A stretch of DNA of 64,000 bases from Rhizobiaceae bacterium. Its GTDB lineage: Bacteria > Pseudomonadota > Alphaproteobacteria > Rhizobiales > Rhizobiaceae. The notes beneath the pieces were generated by a model, which was given only the letters and a program-made list of their open reading frames with translations, searched no databases and was not told where the DNA came from. Where the stretch lies: contig JAEPOG010000004.1 in NCBI GenBank assembly GCA_017643025.1, positions 248,001 through 312,000 of the forward strand, read 5' to 3'. This document shows positions 25,549 through 33,621 of this stretch, one piece after another (the stretch's first letter is position 1; each line of letters begins with the position of its first letter). Made by a program: the position numbers and the translations under genes.

Positions 25549-27000
25549 ATGAACACTGCCTCCCAAGCAGAACACCGGAACCTGATCGGAGGCGAATGGA
25601 CCGCCGGCATCGACATCGCGGAAAACCGCAACCCGGCGAACACCGACGAAGTCGTCGGTCTCTATGCCAGGGGATCGAAAGCGCAGGCGGCCGAGGCGAT
25701 CGCCGCGGCGCGCCATTCATTTCCGGGCTGGGCAGCGAGCGGCCCGCAGGCCCGACACGACCTGCTCAAGACGGTGTCCGACCGCATTCTCGAGCGGCGC
25801 AAGGAACTCGGCGAACTGCTCGCCCGCGAAGAAGGCAAGACGATCGCGGAGTCGATCGGCGAGGTCACGCGTGCCGGGCAGATATTCGACTTCTTCGCAG
25901 GCGAGTGCCTGCGCCAGACAGGCGACATTCTCGACTCGGTTCGCCCCGGCGTCGAAGTGTTCATCCAGCGCGAGCCGGTCGGCGTCATCGGCATCATCAC
26001 GCCGTGGAATTTCCCCATCGCCATTCCGGCCTGGAAGGTCGCGCCGGCGCTTGCCTATGGCAACTGCGTCGTCCTGAAACCGGCCGATCTGGTGCCGGGC
26101 TCGGCCTGGGCGCTGGCAGAGATCATCAAGGACGCCGGCGCGCCAGCCGGCGTGTTCAATCTGGTCATGGGACGCGGTTCCGAAGTCGGCGACGAACTCG
26201 TCAACAACCCCGGCATCGACGCGATCTCCTTTACCGGGTCGGTGCAGACCGGCGCCCGCATTGGCGCGGCCTGTATGCAGCATGGCAAGAAGGTTCAGCT
26301 CGAAATGGGCGGCAAGAACCCGCTCGTCGTGCTCGACGATGCCGATCTCGGCACGGCGGTGGAATGCGCCGTCAACGGCGCGTTCTATTCGACCGGTCAG
26401 CGCTGCACGGCATCTTCGCGCCTCATTGTCGAAATGGGCATTCACGGCCGCTTTGTCGATGCGCTCGGCGAGCGCACCAAGTCGCTCGTCGTCGGCGACC
26501 CGCTGGACAGCGAGACGCAGATCGGACCGGTGGTCGATCAGCGCCAGCTCGACAGCAACCTCGAATACGTCCAGGTCGGCAAGGACGAAGGGGCGGAGCT
26601 CGTGTGCGGCGGCGACCGTCTCGAGCGCAACAGGCCCGGCTATTTCATGCAGCCGGCGCTGTTTGCAGGCACGTCGAACACCATGCGCATCAACCGCGAA
26701 GAAATCTTCGGCCCGGTGGCCACGGTGATCGAGGTGGGCGATTACGACGAGGCGCTCTCGGTCGCCAACGATACCGAGTTCGGGCTGTCGGCCGGCATCT
26801 GCACCACCGATCTTGGCCGCGCCACCCACTTCCGCCGCAACGCGCAGGCCGGCATGGTCATGGTCAATTTGCCGACGGCGGGCGTCGATTACCACGTGCC
26901 CTTCGGCGGCCGGAAGGGATCAAGCTACGGTCCCCGCGAGCAGGGCAGCTACGCGCGCGAGTTCTTCACGACCGTCAAGACGACCTATGTGAAGGGGTAA
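25549..27000 (+). CDS. Aldehyde dehydrogenase, probably alpha-ketoglutarate semialdehyde dehydrogenase
   Basis: A 483-residue NAD(P)-dependent ALDH. Active-site residues: Asn154 (TPWNFP), Glu252 (LEMGGKNP) and Cys286 (GQRCTASS). The C-terminus KGSSYGPREQGSYAREFFTTVKT is that seen in KGSADH enzymes of the hydroxyproline, D-glucarate and pentose oxidative routes. Operon with the DapA-family gene supports conversion of 2-oxoglutarate semialdehyde to 2-oxoglutarate. It ends four bases from the convergent EamA gene. Upstream steps of the pathway (epimerase, sugar-acid dehydratase) are not visible nearby. Confidence 0.9.
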   Translation: MNTASQAEHRNLIGGEWTAGIDIAENRNPANTDEVVGLYARGSKAQAAEAIAAARHSFPGWAASGPQARHDLLKTVSDRILERRKELGELLAREEGKTIAESIGEVTRAGQIFDFFAGECLRQTGDILDSVRPGVEVFIQREPVGVIGIITPWNFPIAIPAWKVAPALAYGNCVVLKPADLVPGSAWALAEIIKDAGAPAGVFNLVMGRGSEVGDELVNNPGIDAISFTGSVQTGARIGAACMQHGKKVQLEMGGKNPLVVLDDADLGTAVECAVNGAFYSTGQRCTASSRLIVEMGIHGRFVDALGERTKSLVVGDPLDSETQIGPVVDQRQLDSNLEYVQVGKDEGAELVCGGDRLERNRPGYFMQPALFAGTSNTMRINREEIFGPVATVIEVGDYDEALSVANDTEFGLSAGICTTDLGRATHFRRNAQAGMVMVNLPTAGVDYHVPFGGRKGSSYGPREQGSYAREFFTTVKTTYVKG

Positions 27001-27003
27001 CCG

Positions 27004-27993
27004 TCAGAGCCTGTTTCTCAGGAAAGGGTTCCAGCGCGCCGCGCCGAGCCTGATCCGCTCGCGTATCACGGTCAGCAACCCGGCGGCAGCGAGAGCTACC
27101 AGCCCGGCGATGGCGAACACATCGGGATATTCGTCGAAGAACAGCGCGCCGATCAGCACGGCCCAGGCGATCTGCGAATAGTGCGTTGGCGCGATCTGGT
27201 TGGCGGGGGTGATCTTCGTTGCCGCGAGCAGCGCGAACTGTCCGACGCCGGCCAGGACTCCCGCCGTGGCAAGTCGCGCCAGCTGGCTCGCGTCGGGAAC
27301 GGTGAACCCGGTCGCCACCATCGCGATCCCGTTGATGACGAGCCCGTAGACGATCATCGTGCCAAGCAGCGTGGTGCGCTTTTCCTGCCCGGCAAGCGAG
27401 CGAAGCAGGATGATGGTGAGCGCGGCAAGCAGCGCAACGCCCACCGCCGCGAAGTGACCGATCTGCAGCTCCCGGAAGCCTGGACGCACCACAAGCAGCA
27501 CGCCTGCGAGACCTGCGAAGACGGCGAACCAGCGCCACGGCCCGACATCCTCCTTCAGCATCAGCATCGAAAGCACTGTGACGAGCAGCGGCGACAGGAA
27601 GATGAGCGCATAAGCCTCGGCGAACGGGATCGTCGTGAATGCATAGACGCCGAGCATGCCCGCGGTGACGCCCGACGCCGCGCGCAAATGAACCGCCGCC
27701 GGCCGCTTCATGCGCCAGAATTCGAGCCAGCGTTCGTTACCGTGTTTCGTCAGCAGTATGGGGACGGCTGCGAAAATAGTGACAAAGAAGGCGATCTCGA
27801 AAACCGGAAGCTCGCCGCCCATGCTCTTCACCAGGGCGTCGCCCCACGCGAAAATCGCGTAGGCAAGGAAAGCCAGCACAATGCCGTTGTTCACGATGAC
27901 GGTTCCGAAGCGGGGTGCCTGAAAAGCCGAAGCCGGACCCCGAAGACTGTGAGGAGATCGTCTTGCTCGGTACGCGCAAGATGAGCGCAGCAC
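27004..27993 (-). CDS. EamA/DMT-family transporter
   Basis: A drug/metabolite transporter superfamily membrane protein, about 330 residues with ten hydrophobic segments in two EamA repeats (YAIFAWGDALVKSMGG, VLSMLMLKEDVGPWRW in the first; AWAVLIGALFFDEYPD in the second). The two EDVGPW/DEYPD-type acidic positions close each repeat. The frame starts at 27993, but the first 30 residues are arginine-rich and do not fit; GTG at 27894 would place the start just before the first helix. Substrate unknown; exporters of amino acids or intermediates are common in this family. Follows the GntR gene on the same strand. Confidence 0.85.
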   Translation of the reverse strand: MLRSSCAYRARRSPHSLRGPASAFQAPRFGTVIVNNGIVLAFLAYAIFAWGDALVKSMGGELPVFEIAFFVTIFAAVPILLTKHGNERWLEFWRMKRPAAVHLRAASGVTAGMLGVYAFTTIPFAEAYALIFLSPLLVTVLSMLMLKEDVGPWRWFAVFAGLAGVLLVVRPGFRELQIGHFAAVGVALLAALTIILLRSLAGQEKRTTLLGTMIVYGLVINGIAMVATGFTVPDASQLARLATAGVLAGVGQFALLAATKITPANQIAPTHYSQIAWAVLIGALFFDEYPDVFAIAGLVALAAAGLLTVIRERIRLGAARWNPFLRNRL

Positions 27994-28027
27994 AAGGTAG
28001 CCAATGAGCGAAGTCGCTGCGCCTAAG

Positions 28028-29047
28028 TCACGCGGACTCGAAGCGCTCCAGATAGGGCAATTCCTCGCACTGGAAATCGCGCACGATCACATCGACGCGC
28101 GCCAACGCCCGTTCGCGCGAAACCAGCAGGTGATCCCTGAGCGCCGTCGCCGCCGCATCGGTACGGCCCGCGCCCAGCAGATCGATGATCTCCATGTGTT
28201 CCGGCAGGAAAGGCTCCTTGTCGAACAGGCGCGGCGTCCAACGGTAGAGGAAGCGGTGTGCGATCAGCAGTGACTGTGGCAGCGCGATCGACTGCATCAG
28301 GGTCCTGTTTTCGCAATGGTCGAGCAACTCGACATGCATCTGCCTTTCGAGCCGATCGAGCGTCGGCCCTTCGATCTCATCGGCATGGGCGATTGCCGCT
28401 TCGAGGTCGCTGCGCATCCCCGCAAGAAACTCTTTAGGCACCTTCGGCGCCGCCTTGACGAGAGCGACGGGCTCGAGGATCGATCTCAGTTCGTAGAGTT
28501 CGCCGACATGCTTCGGCGACAGAGCCGGCGCATACCAGCGCGACCGGTCATCCTTGCGCACGACGCCGCGTTGCTGAAGCCGGCCGACGACGTCGCGCGA
28601 AACCGTCCGGCTCACGCCGTAGAAACGGGCAAGTTCGGCCTCCTTGACGCGCCAGCTGGCGAAAGAGATTCGCCCGATGATCTCGTCCTCTACCTCGCCG
28701 TAGATGCGCTCCCAGCTGGGCAACGAGACGAGGCGCAATTCGTCGTCCGGAACATTGACCGTAGCCGCGTGCTGGCCGTTGCTTTCGCCCGGAACGGCAT
28801 AGCCGCGCCCCTCCGACTTGACGATCCGGCCGCTATCCTCGAGTTCGCTCAATGCCCGGCGGGCCGGCGCGCGGCTGATGCCGAACTGCGCCGCGATGCC
28901 CGATTCCGTCAGGCGCGCGCCTGGCGGAATGTTGCCGTCGTCGATCTGCCCGGCGAGAATATCGAAGGCGCGCTGATAGAGCCTAGGCACGTGGCCCGAT
29001 CGAGCCGACGCTTTCCTTGCGATGCGTCCGGTTCCGCTTCCCGGCAT
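28028..29047 (-). CDS. GntR-family regulator with two tandem winged-helix domains and FCD domain
   Basis: A 339-residue regulator, about 100 longer than usual FCD-type GntR proteins because it has two DNA-binding domains. The first winged helix spans about 22-86 (LYQRAFDILAGQIDDGNIPP, FGISRAPARRALSELE); the second spans about 108-174 (WERIYGEVEDEIIGRI, YGVSRTVSRDVVGRLQQRG). The FCD ligand domain follows from about 180, with candidate metal histidines 238, 284 and 306. Both HTH units keep recognition-helix-like sequences, so both could bind DNA. It lies between the EamA transporter and an SDR gene on the same strand and probably controls the divergent SDR promoter. Confidence 0.88.
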   Translation of the reverse strand: MPGSGTGRIARKASARSGHVPRLYQRAFDILAGQIDDGNIPPGARLTESGIAAQFGISRAPARRALSELEDSGRIVKSEGRGYAVPGESNGQHAATVNVPDDELRLVSLPSWERIYGEVEDEIIGRISFASWRVKEAELARFYGVSRTVSRDVVGRLQQRGVVRKDDRSRWYAPALSPKHVGELYELRSILEPVALVKAAPKVPKEFLAGMRSDLEAAIAHADEIEGPTLDRLERQMHVELLDHCENRTLMQSIALPQSLLIAHRFLYRWTPRLFDKEPFLPEHMEIIDLLGAGRTDAAATALRDHLLVSRERALARVDVIVRDFQCEELPYLERFESA

Positions 29048-29094
29048 CGTCTCCCCTTCGGTGTCGCTATCGCGCGCCCCAGCTCCGCCAGCCG

Positions 29095-29859
29095 CTAGAT
29101 CCCGGAGGCGAGATAGCCGCCGTCCACCCTGAGCGTGGAGCCGCTGACGAAGCGCGCAGCGTCCGACGCAAGAAAAATAGCCGCCCCGACCAATTCGTGC
29201 AATTCGCCCATGCGCTTCATGGATGCACGACGCCGCGCTTCTTCCTTGCGCGCCTCCGGCATCCTTTCGCGCGTCAGGTCAGTCATGAAGAAGCCGGGAG
29301 CGATTGCGTTAACCCGCACGCCCCTCTCGCCCCATTCCGCGGCAAAGCTCTGGGTGATGCCGGCAACCCCCATTTTGCTCGCGCCATACGCAGCCGCACC
29401 GGCCCAGCCGGAATGCGCGGCGAGCGAAGAGATGTTGATGATTGACCCGGCTCCCCGCTCAACCATGCGCCGGCCGAACGTCGTGCAAGCGAAGAACACG
29501 CTCTTCAGGTTCGTGTCGAGAATGGCGTCGTATTCGTCCTCGCTGAATTCGAGCGCCGGCTTGATCGTCGTCGTCCCCTGCGAATTGACCAGGATCGAGA
29601 GGGCTCCGTGGTCCGCCTCGATCGAATCGGCAAGCTTCGCCAGGCCTGACACCGACCGGGCGTCGCCCGGATAGCTGGCTCGCACGACCTGCCCGAGTTC
29701 GCCGGATACCGAGTCGAGCTTTGCCTCATCGCGTCCCGATACCAGGACGGTCGCCCCGGCCGACCGGAAACCCAGGGCTATCTCGCGCCCGATTCCACTG
29801 CCGCCGCCAATTACGAGTGCGGTCCGGCCTTTCAGGCTGAATTGATCCATTTCAAACAT
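29095..29859 (-). CDS. Short-chain dehydrogenase/reductase
   Basis: A classical SDR of about 254 residues. Counting from the longest possible start (29865, two residues earlier), the cofactor motif GGGSGIG is at 20-26, NSQG near 94-97, and the catalytic Ser147, Tyr160 and Lys164 are all present (YGASK). I prefer ATG 29859 because AAGGGA is well spaced from it. Sequence resembles gluconate 5-dehydrogenase and 3-oxoacyl reductase-type SDRs; the exact substrate is not clear. Divergent from a second SDR (30030-30773) across a short region with a GntR-like operator. Confidence 0.88.
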   Translation of the reverse strand: MFEMDQFSLKGRTALVIGGGSGIGREIALGFRSAGATVLVSGRDEAKLDSVSGELGQVVRASYPGDARSVSGLAKLADSIEADHGALSILVNSQGTTTIKPALEFSEDEYDAILDTNLKSVFFACTTFGRRMVERGAGSIINISSLAAHSGWAGAAAYGASKMGVAGITQSFAAEWGERGVRVNAIAPGFFMTDLTRERMPEARKEEARRRASMKRMGELHELVGAAIFLASDAARFVSGSTLRVDGGYLASGI

Positions 29860-29961
29860 CGCCATTCCCTTGGTTACGCCAATCGGCGGGGGTCGCCCAG
29901 AGCGGTTCTACGACCATTTTCCGATTCGGTAGGTCATTTTGACCATTGTCCACACTCGACA

Positions 29962-29982
29962 TTTGTGTCTAGTGTATACAAA
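29962..29982. promoter_or_regulatory. Candidate GntR operator between divergent SDR genes
   Basis: A 21-base imperfect palindrome with TTTGT and ACAAA ends and a TGTATACA-like right arm, resembling the AT-rich TTGTATACAA-type sites bound by FadR/VanR-subfamily GntR proteins. It lies in the divergent promoter region, where the adjacent tandem-HTH GntR protein would be expected to act. Confidence 0.45.
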
Positions 29983-30029
29983 AGACGTTAAGCCGCATGA
30001 AGGAAGTGTGGCTGGGGAGGAACCTTCGC

Positions 30030-30773
30030 ATGGCAGGCCGGCTCAGCGGCAAGCGAGCATTTGTCACCGGCGCGGGCCAAGGCATTGGCCGCGCCGTGGC
30101 GCTGGCATTTGCGCACGAGGGCGCCGAGGTCATTGCTGCGAGCCGCACGCTTTCCAAGATGAGCGACCTGCCCGGGCTTGCTGCCTCCGTCCGCCCAGTC
30201 GGGCTCGATGTTACGAACGGCGAGAGTGTCGGCGACGCGGTGCGCGAAACCGGTCCTTTCGACATCCTCTTCAACTGCGCCGGCTGGGTTCACAACGGAA
30301 CCATCCTCGATTGCGACAACGAGGACTGGGCGCGCAGTTTCGATCAGAACGTCACAAGCTGCTACCACACGATCCGTGCGGCACTGCCGGCGATGCTGGA
30401 ACGTGGTTCCGGGTCGATCATCAACGTGGCGTCCGTGGCCTCCTCCATCACCGGCGTCGCCAACCGCGCCGCCTACGGCGCCAGCAAGGCGGCAGTGATC
30501 GGCCTGACAAAGGCGGTCGCCCGCGACGTGATCAGCACGGGCGTCCGCGTCAACGCACTTTGCCCCGGCACGACCCACTCGCCCTCGCTTGAATCACGCA
30601 TTCAGGCAACGGACGATCCCGAGGCGACACGGCGCGAATTCACCGCGCGCCAACCCATGGGCCGGCTCGGATCGGTCGACGAAATGGCGGCGGCGGCGCT
30701 CTATCTGGCAAGCGACGAGTCCGCCTTCACGACCGGCACCGTGATGGTTGTCGACGGAGGGCAGACGCTGTGA
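30030..30773 (+). CDS. SDR, 2-keto-3-deoxy-L-fuconate dehydrogenase-like
   Basis: A 247-residue SDR with GAGQGIG at 14-20 and the catalytic Tyr149/Lys153 pair (YGASK). The stretch FNCAGWVHNG followed by ILDCDNEDW and SFDQNV is characteristic of the subgroup that contains 2-keto-3-deoxy-L-fuconate dehydrogenase and BDH2-type 3-hydroxybutyrate dehydrogenases. ATG 30030 is chosen for GGAGG nine bases upstream; an ATG at 30 bases earlier is less well placed. It overlaps the Ldh2-family gene as GTGA. A role in oxidising a 2-keto-3-deoxy sugar acid is plausible. Confidence 0.87.
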   Translation: MAGRLSGKRAFVTGAGQGIGRAVALAFAHEGAEVIAASRTLSKMSDLPGLAASVRPVGLDVTNGESVGDAVRETGPFDILFNCAGWVHNGTILDCDNEDWARSFDQNVTSCYHTIRAALPAMLERGSGSIINVASVASSITGVANRAAYGASKAAVIGLTKAVARDVISTGVRVNALCPGTTHSPSLESRIQATDDPEATRREFTARQPMGRLGSVDEMAAAALYLASDESAFTTGTVMVVDGGQTL

Positions 30774-31870
30774 AGCCGACTCCCGCCATATCTCCATCGC
30801 ACGCGCCGCGTCTTGCGCCGGTGGACGACCTTCACCGCTTTTGCAAACAGGTGCTGGCATCGGCAGGAGCAGACGCGGCGACCGCGGATGCCGCGTCAGG
30901 CGCGATGATGCACGCCTCCCGGCTGGGCGTGGACAGCCATGGCGTCCGCCTGCTCCAGCATTATGTCACCGTGCTCACACGTGGCCGCGTCAATGGCCGC
31001 CCGCGCATGAAGATCGTCGGCGAAGCCGGAGCGGTGGCCTCGCTCGATGCCGATCACGGCCATGGCGCTCTAGCGGCCGAAACCGCCATGCAACACGCGA
31101 TCAAGATTGCCGGCCAGTTCGGCATCGGCGCCGTTGGCATCCGCAACACCTCGCATTTCGGTCCCGCCGGCGCCTACGCGATTATGGCGGCCGAAGCCGG
31201 CCTGATCGGCATTGCGATGTGCAACTCCGACAGCTTCGTGCGCCTCCATGACGGCGCGGAACGATTTCACGGTACCAACCCGATCGCTTGCGCCGTGCCC
31301 GTATCCGGCAGCAGGCCATGGCTGCTCGACATGGCGACGAGCGCCATCCCCTACAATCGCATCCACCTTTACCGGAGCCTCGGCCTGAAATTGCCGGAGG
31401 GCATCGCATCGGCGGCGGGCGGTGAGGACACAGTCGACCCTGCCGATGTCGAGATGCTGGCACCGCTGGGTGGCGCTTTCGGCTTCAAAGGGGCCGGCCT
31501 GGCCGGGCTGGTCGAGATTTTCTGCGCCGTCCTCACGGGCATGAAGCTCAGTCCGGAGATCGCTCCCATGGGCGGTCCCGATCTCGAGACACCGCGCAGC
31601 ATGGGTGCATTCGTGATGGCGATCCGGCCGGAGGCCTTTGTGGACGCCGCCACCTTCGAGGACGGCATGCGCCGCTACCTGACAGCGCTGCGCGGTTCTC
31701 CCGCGCGCAAGGACGGCGCTGTCCTTGCGCCGGGCGATCGCGAGTGGGCCGAGGCAGACCGGCGCGCCATCGATGGAATTCCGGTCGACCCCCAGACCGC
31801 TTTGGAATTCGAAGAATTGGCGAAGCGATATTCGCTGTCGCCTCCGTTTCGGGAGCACGGCAATGCCTGA
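30770..31870 (+). CDS. Malate/L-lactate dehydrogenase (Ldh2) family reductase
   Basis: A 366-residue NAD(P)H-dependent oxidoreductase of the Ldh2/YlbC fold, unrelated to classical lactate dehydrogenases. Family blocks: GVDSHGVRLL near 53-62, GIRNTSHFGPAGAYA near 123, FHGTNPIACAVP and LLDMATSA. It starts with GTG overlapping the SDR stop. Members act on malate, sulfolactate, ureidoglycolate, 2,3-diketogulonate, or on cyclic imines (delta-1-piperideine/pyrroline-2-carboxylate reductase). Context (SDR before, TRAP importer after) supports a 2-oxo acid or cyclic imine substrate; I cannot decide between these. Confidence 0.87.
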   Translation: MKPTPAISPSHAPRLAPVDDLHRFCKQVLASAGADAATADAASGAMMHASRLGVDSHGVRLLQHYVTVLTRGRVNGRPRMKIVGEAGAVASLDADHGHGALAAETAMQHAIKIAGQFGIGAVGIRNTSHFGPAGAYAIMAAEAGLIGIAMCNSDSFVRLHDGAERFHGTNPIACAVPVSGSRPWLLDMATSAIPYNRIHLYRSLGLKLPEGIASAAGGEDTVDPADVEMLAPLGGAFGFKGAGLAGLVEIFCAVLTGMKLSPEIAPMGGPDLETPRSMGAFVMAIRPEAFVDAATFEDGMRRYLTALRGSPARKDGAVLAPGDREWAEADRRAIDGIPVDPQTALEFEELAKRYSLSPPFREHGNA

Positions 31871-32080
31871 CGTCATCCACCATGGGGGTCGACCGGAGCG
31901 CCAAGCGGCATCCGTCGAATGGCGGACCCGATGGCGTTGCCGTGCGCCCGTCCACCAAGGCCGCCGGAAAGAGCAGCCATCGACAACAACACGATCTTCG
32001 GAAGGACCAGGGCCATCACATGCCGGCCTTCCTTCATGTCAGTTGCATAGATAGAGGAAACCTCGAAAGGAGAAGGCAAG

Positions 32081-33073
32081 ATGAAAAGTCTGGGCAAGAG
32101 ACTGACCCCTGCCCTCATGGCGCTGGGGCTCGCCGTGGCGGCATCCGGTGCCGCGATGGCACAGGACAAGTTTACGCTGCGCTTCAACCACGTCCTTGGA
32201 CCGAACGAGCCATTCAACAAAGGGTTCGAAAAATGGGCCGAGCGCGTTGCCGAGCGCACCAATGGCGGCCTGACGATCGAGGTCTTCCACAGCGCCCAGC
32301 TGGGCGTTGAAGAAGACATCATCGAGCAGATCCGCCAGGGCGCGAATATCGGCCAGAACACCGACTCCGCGCGTCTCGGCAACTACGTGCCGGGCATCGC
32401 CGTGGTGAACGGCCCCTACTTCGTCTCCTCCAATGAGGAGGCATACGCGCTGGTCGAAGCGCCCACCATGCAGGAATGGCTCGGCGAGCTGGCCGACGAT
32501 CACGGCATCAAGGTCGTCTGCTTCGACTGGGTGCAGGGCTTCCGCCACTTCTTCACCAACAAGCCGATCCGCACGCCTGCCGATCTCGCCGGGGTCCGTG
32601 TCCGCACGCCCCCTGCGCCGATCTGGCAGGAGTCCATCCGTGCGCTCGGCGCTGAGCCGGTGGCCATGAACTTCGGCGATATCTATCCCGGCCTGCAGCA
32701 GCGGGCGGTGGACGGGGCCGAACTGGTCTATCCGAACATCACCGCCGGCAAGCTCTATGAGGTGCTGGACCACGCCAACGAGACCGCGCACATTCTGCTG
32801 GTCAACTTCCAAGTGGTCAGCTCGCAGTGGTTCAACGGGCTGCCGGAGGACTACCAGACCGCTCTGGTCGAGGAATGCCGGGCCGCCGGCCAGGAAACCT
32901 CGGCGATCATCGCCGATGCCGTTGCCGCGGCGAAGGCGGCAGTGCAGGAACAGGGCATGACGGTCGTCGATGACGTCGACATGGACGCTTTCCGCGCCGC
33001 CGGCGACAAGGCATATGAAGTGCTCGGAATTCTGGACGCCAAGAACCAGGTGCACCAGGAAATCGGCAAGTAA
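32081..33073 (+). CDS. dctP: TRAP transporter substrate-binding protein (DctP family)
   Basis: A 330-residue periplasmic protein. The signal peptide runs to about residue 27 (ASGAAMAQD). Family blocks: FNHVLGPNEPFNKGFEKWAE, VFHSAQLGVEEDIIEQIRQG, and the conserved arginine region VRVRTPPAPIWQESIRALGAEPV, which binds the ligand carboxylate. Start is ATG 32081 with AAAGGAGA upstream. The 210 bases before it, after the Ldh2 gene, contain no gene. It works with the DctQ and DctM subunits that follow; a sugar acid or other organic acid is the expected ligand. Confidence 0.92.
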   Translation: MKSLGKRLTPALMALGLAVAASGAAMAQDKFTLRFNHVLGPNEPFNKGFEKWAERVAERTNGGLTIEVFHSAQLGVEEDIIEQIRQGANIGQNTDSARLGNYVPGIAVVNGPYFVSSNEEAYALVEAPTMQEWLGELADDHGIKVVCFDWVQGFRHFFTNKPIRTPADLAGVRVRTPPAPIWQESIRALGAEPVAMNFGDIYPGLQQRAVDGAELVYPNITAGKLYEVLDHANETAHILLVNFQVVSSQWFNGLPEDYQTALVEECRAAGQETSAIIADAVAAAKAAVQEQGMTVVDDVDMDAFRAAGDKAYEVLGILDAKNQVHQEIGK

Positions 33074-33120
33074 GACAGCGCCCGCCACTTAAGGCGGCAA
33101 GTACCGGCGGGGATCGGCCA

Positions 33121-33618
33121 ATGCGCGCCTTCTACGCGTATCTGCTGAAGTTCGAGGCGATCCTCGCCGGCACCTTCCTGCTCCTCATGGTGGGGCTGAT
33201 CTTCCTCGGCGGCGTCGCCCGCATGTCGGGACACCCGCTCAACTGGACCATCGACTTCGCCACCTGCTTCTTCGCCTGGGCATGCTTCCTGTGCGCCGAT
33301 ATTGCGTGGCGCAAGGACTCGCTGATGTCGATCGATATACTGACGGCGCGCGTGCCGGAACGGGCGCGGAATGCGCTGGTCTACATCAACTACCTCATCA
33401 TCTCCGGCTTTCTGGTCTACGTGATCTATGCCGGGCTGTGGCTCTCCTGGGTCAGCCGGGCGCGCAGCTTCCAGGGCATTCCGTCGATAAGCTATTCGTG
33501 GGTCACGATGAGCCTGCCTGTCGGCGCGGCCCTGCTGCTTCTCACGACGGCGCTCAAGCTGCGCAGCCAGATGCGCGATGACGGTGTCATCGGCACACGT
33601 TCCCAGCCGGCGAGTTAG
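33121..33618 (+). CDS. dctQ: TRAP transporter small permease (DctQ family)
   Basis: A 165-residue inner-membrane protein with four hydrophobic segments and the DctQ-type INWTIDFATCFFAWACFLCAD (second helix) where an Asp/Glu usually precedes the FAWACF-like core. Between it and dctP is a 47-base gap with a weak 5-base hairpin (33082-33097). The dctM gene starts 4 bases after its stop. It anchors the large permease and is needed for sodium-coupled uptake. Confidence 0.9.
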   Translation: MRAFYAYLLKFEAILAGTFLLLMVGLIFLGGVARMSGHPLNWTIDFATCFFAWACFLCADIAWRKDSLMSIDILTARVPERARNALVYINYLIISGFLVYVIYAGLWLSWVSRARSFQGIPSISYSWVTMSLPVGAALLLLTTALKLRSQMRDDGVIGTRSQPAS

Positions 33619-33621
33619 CCG

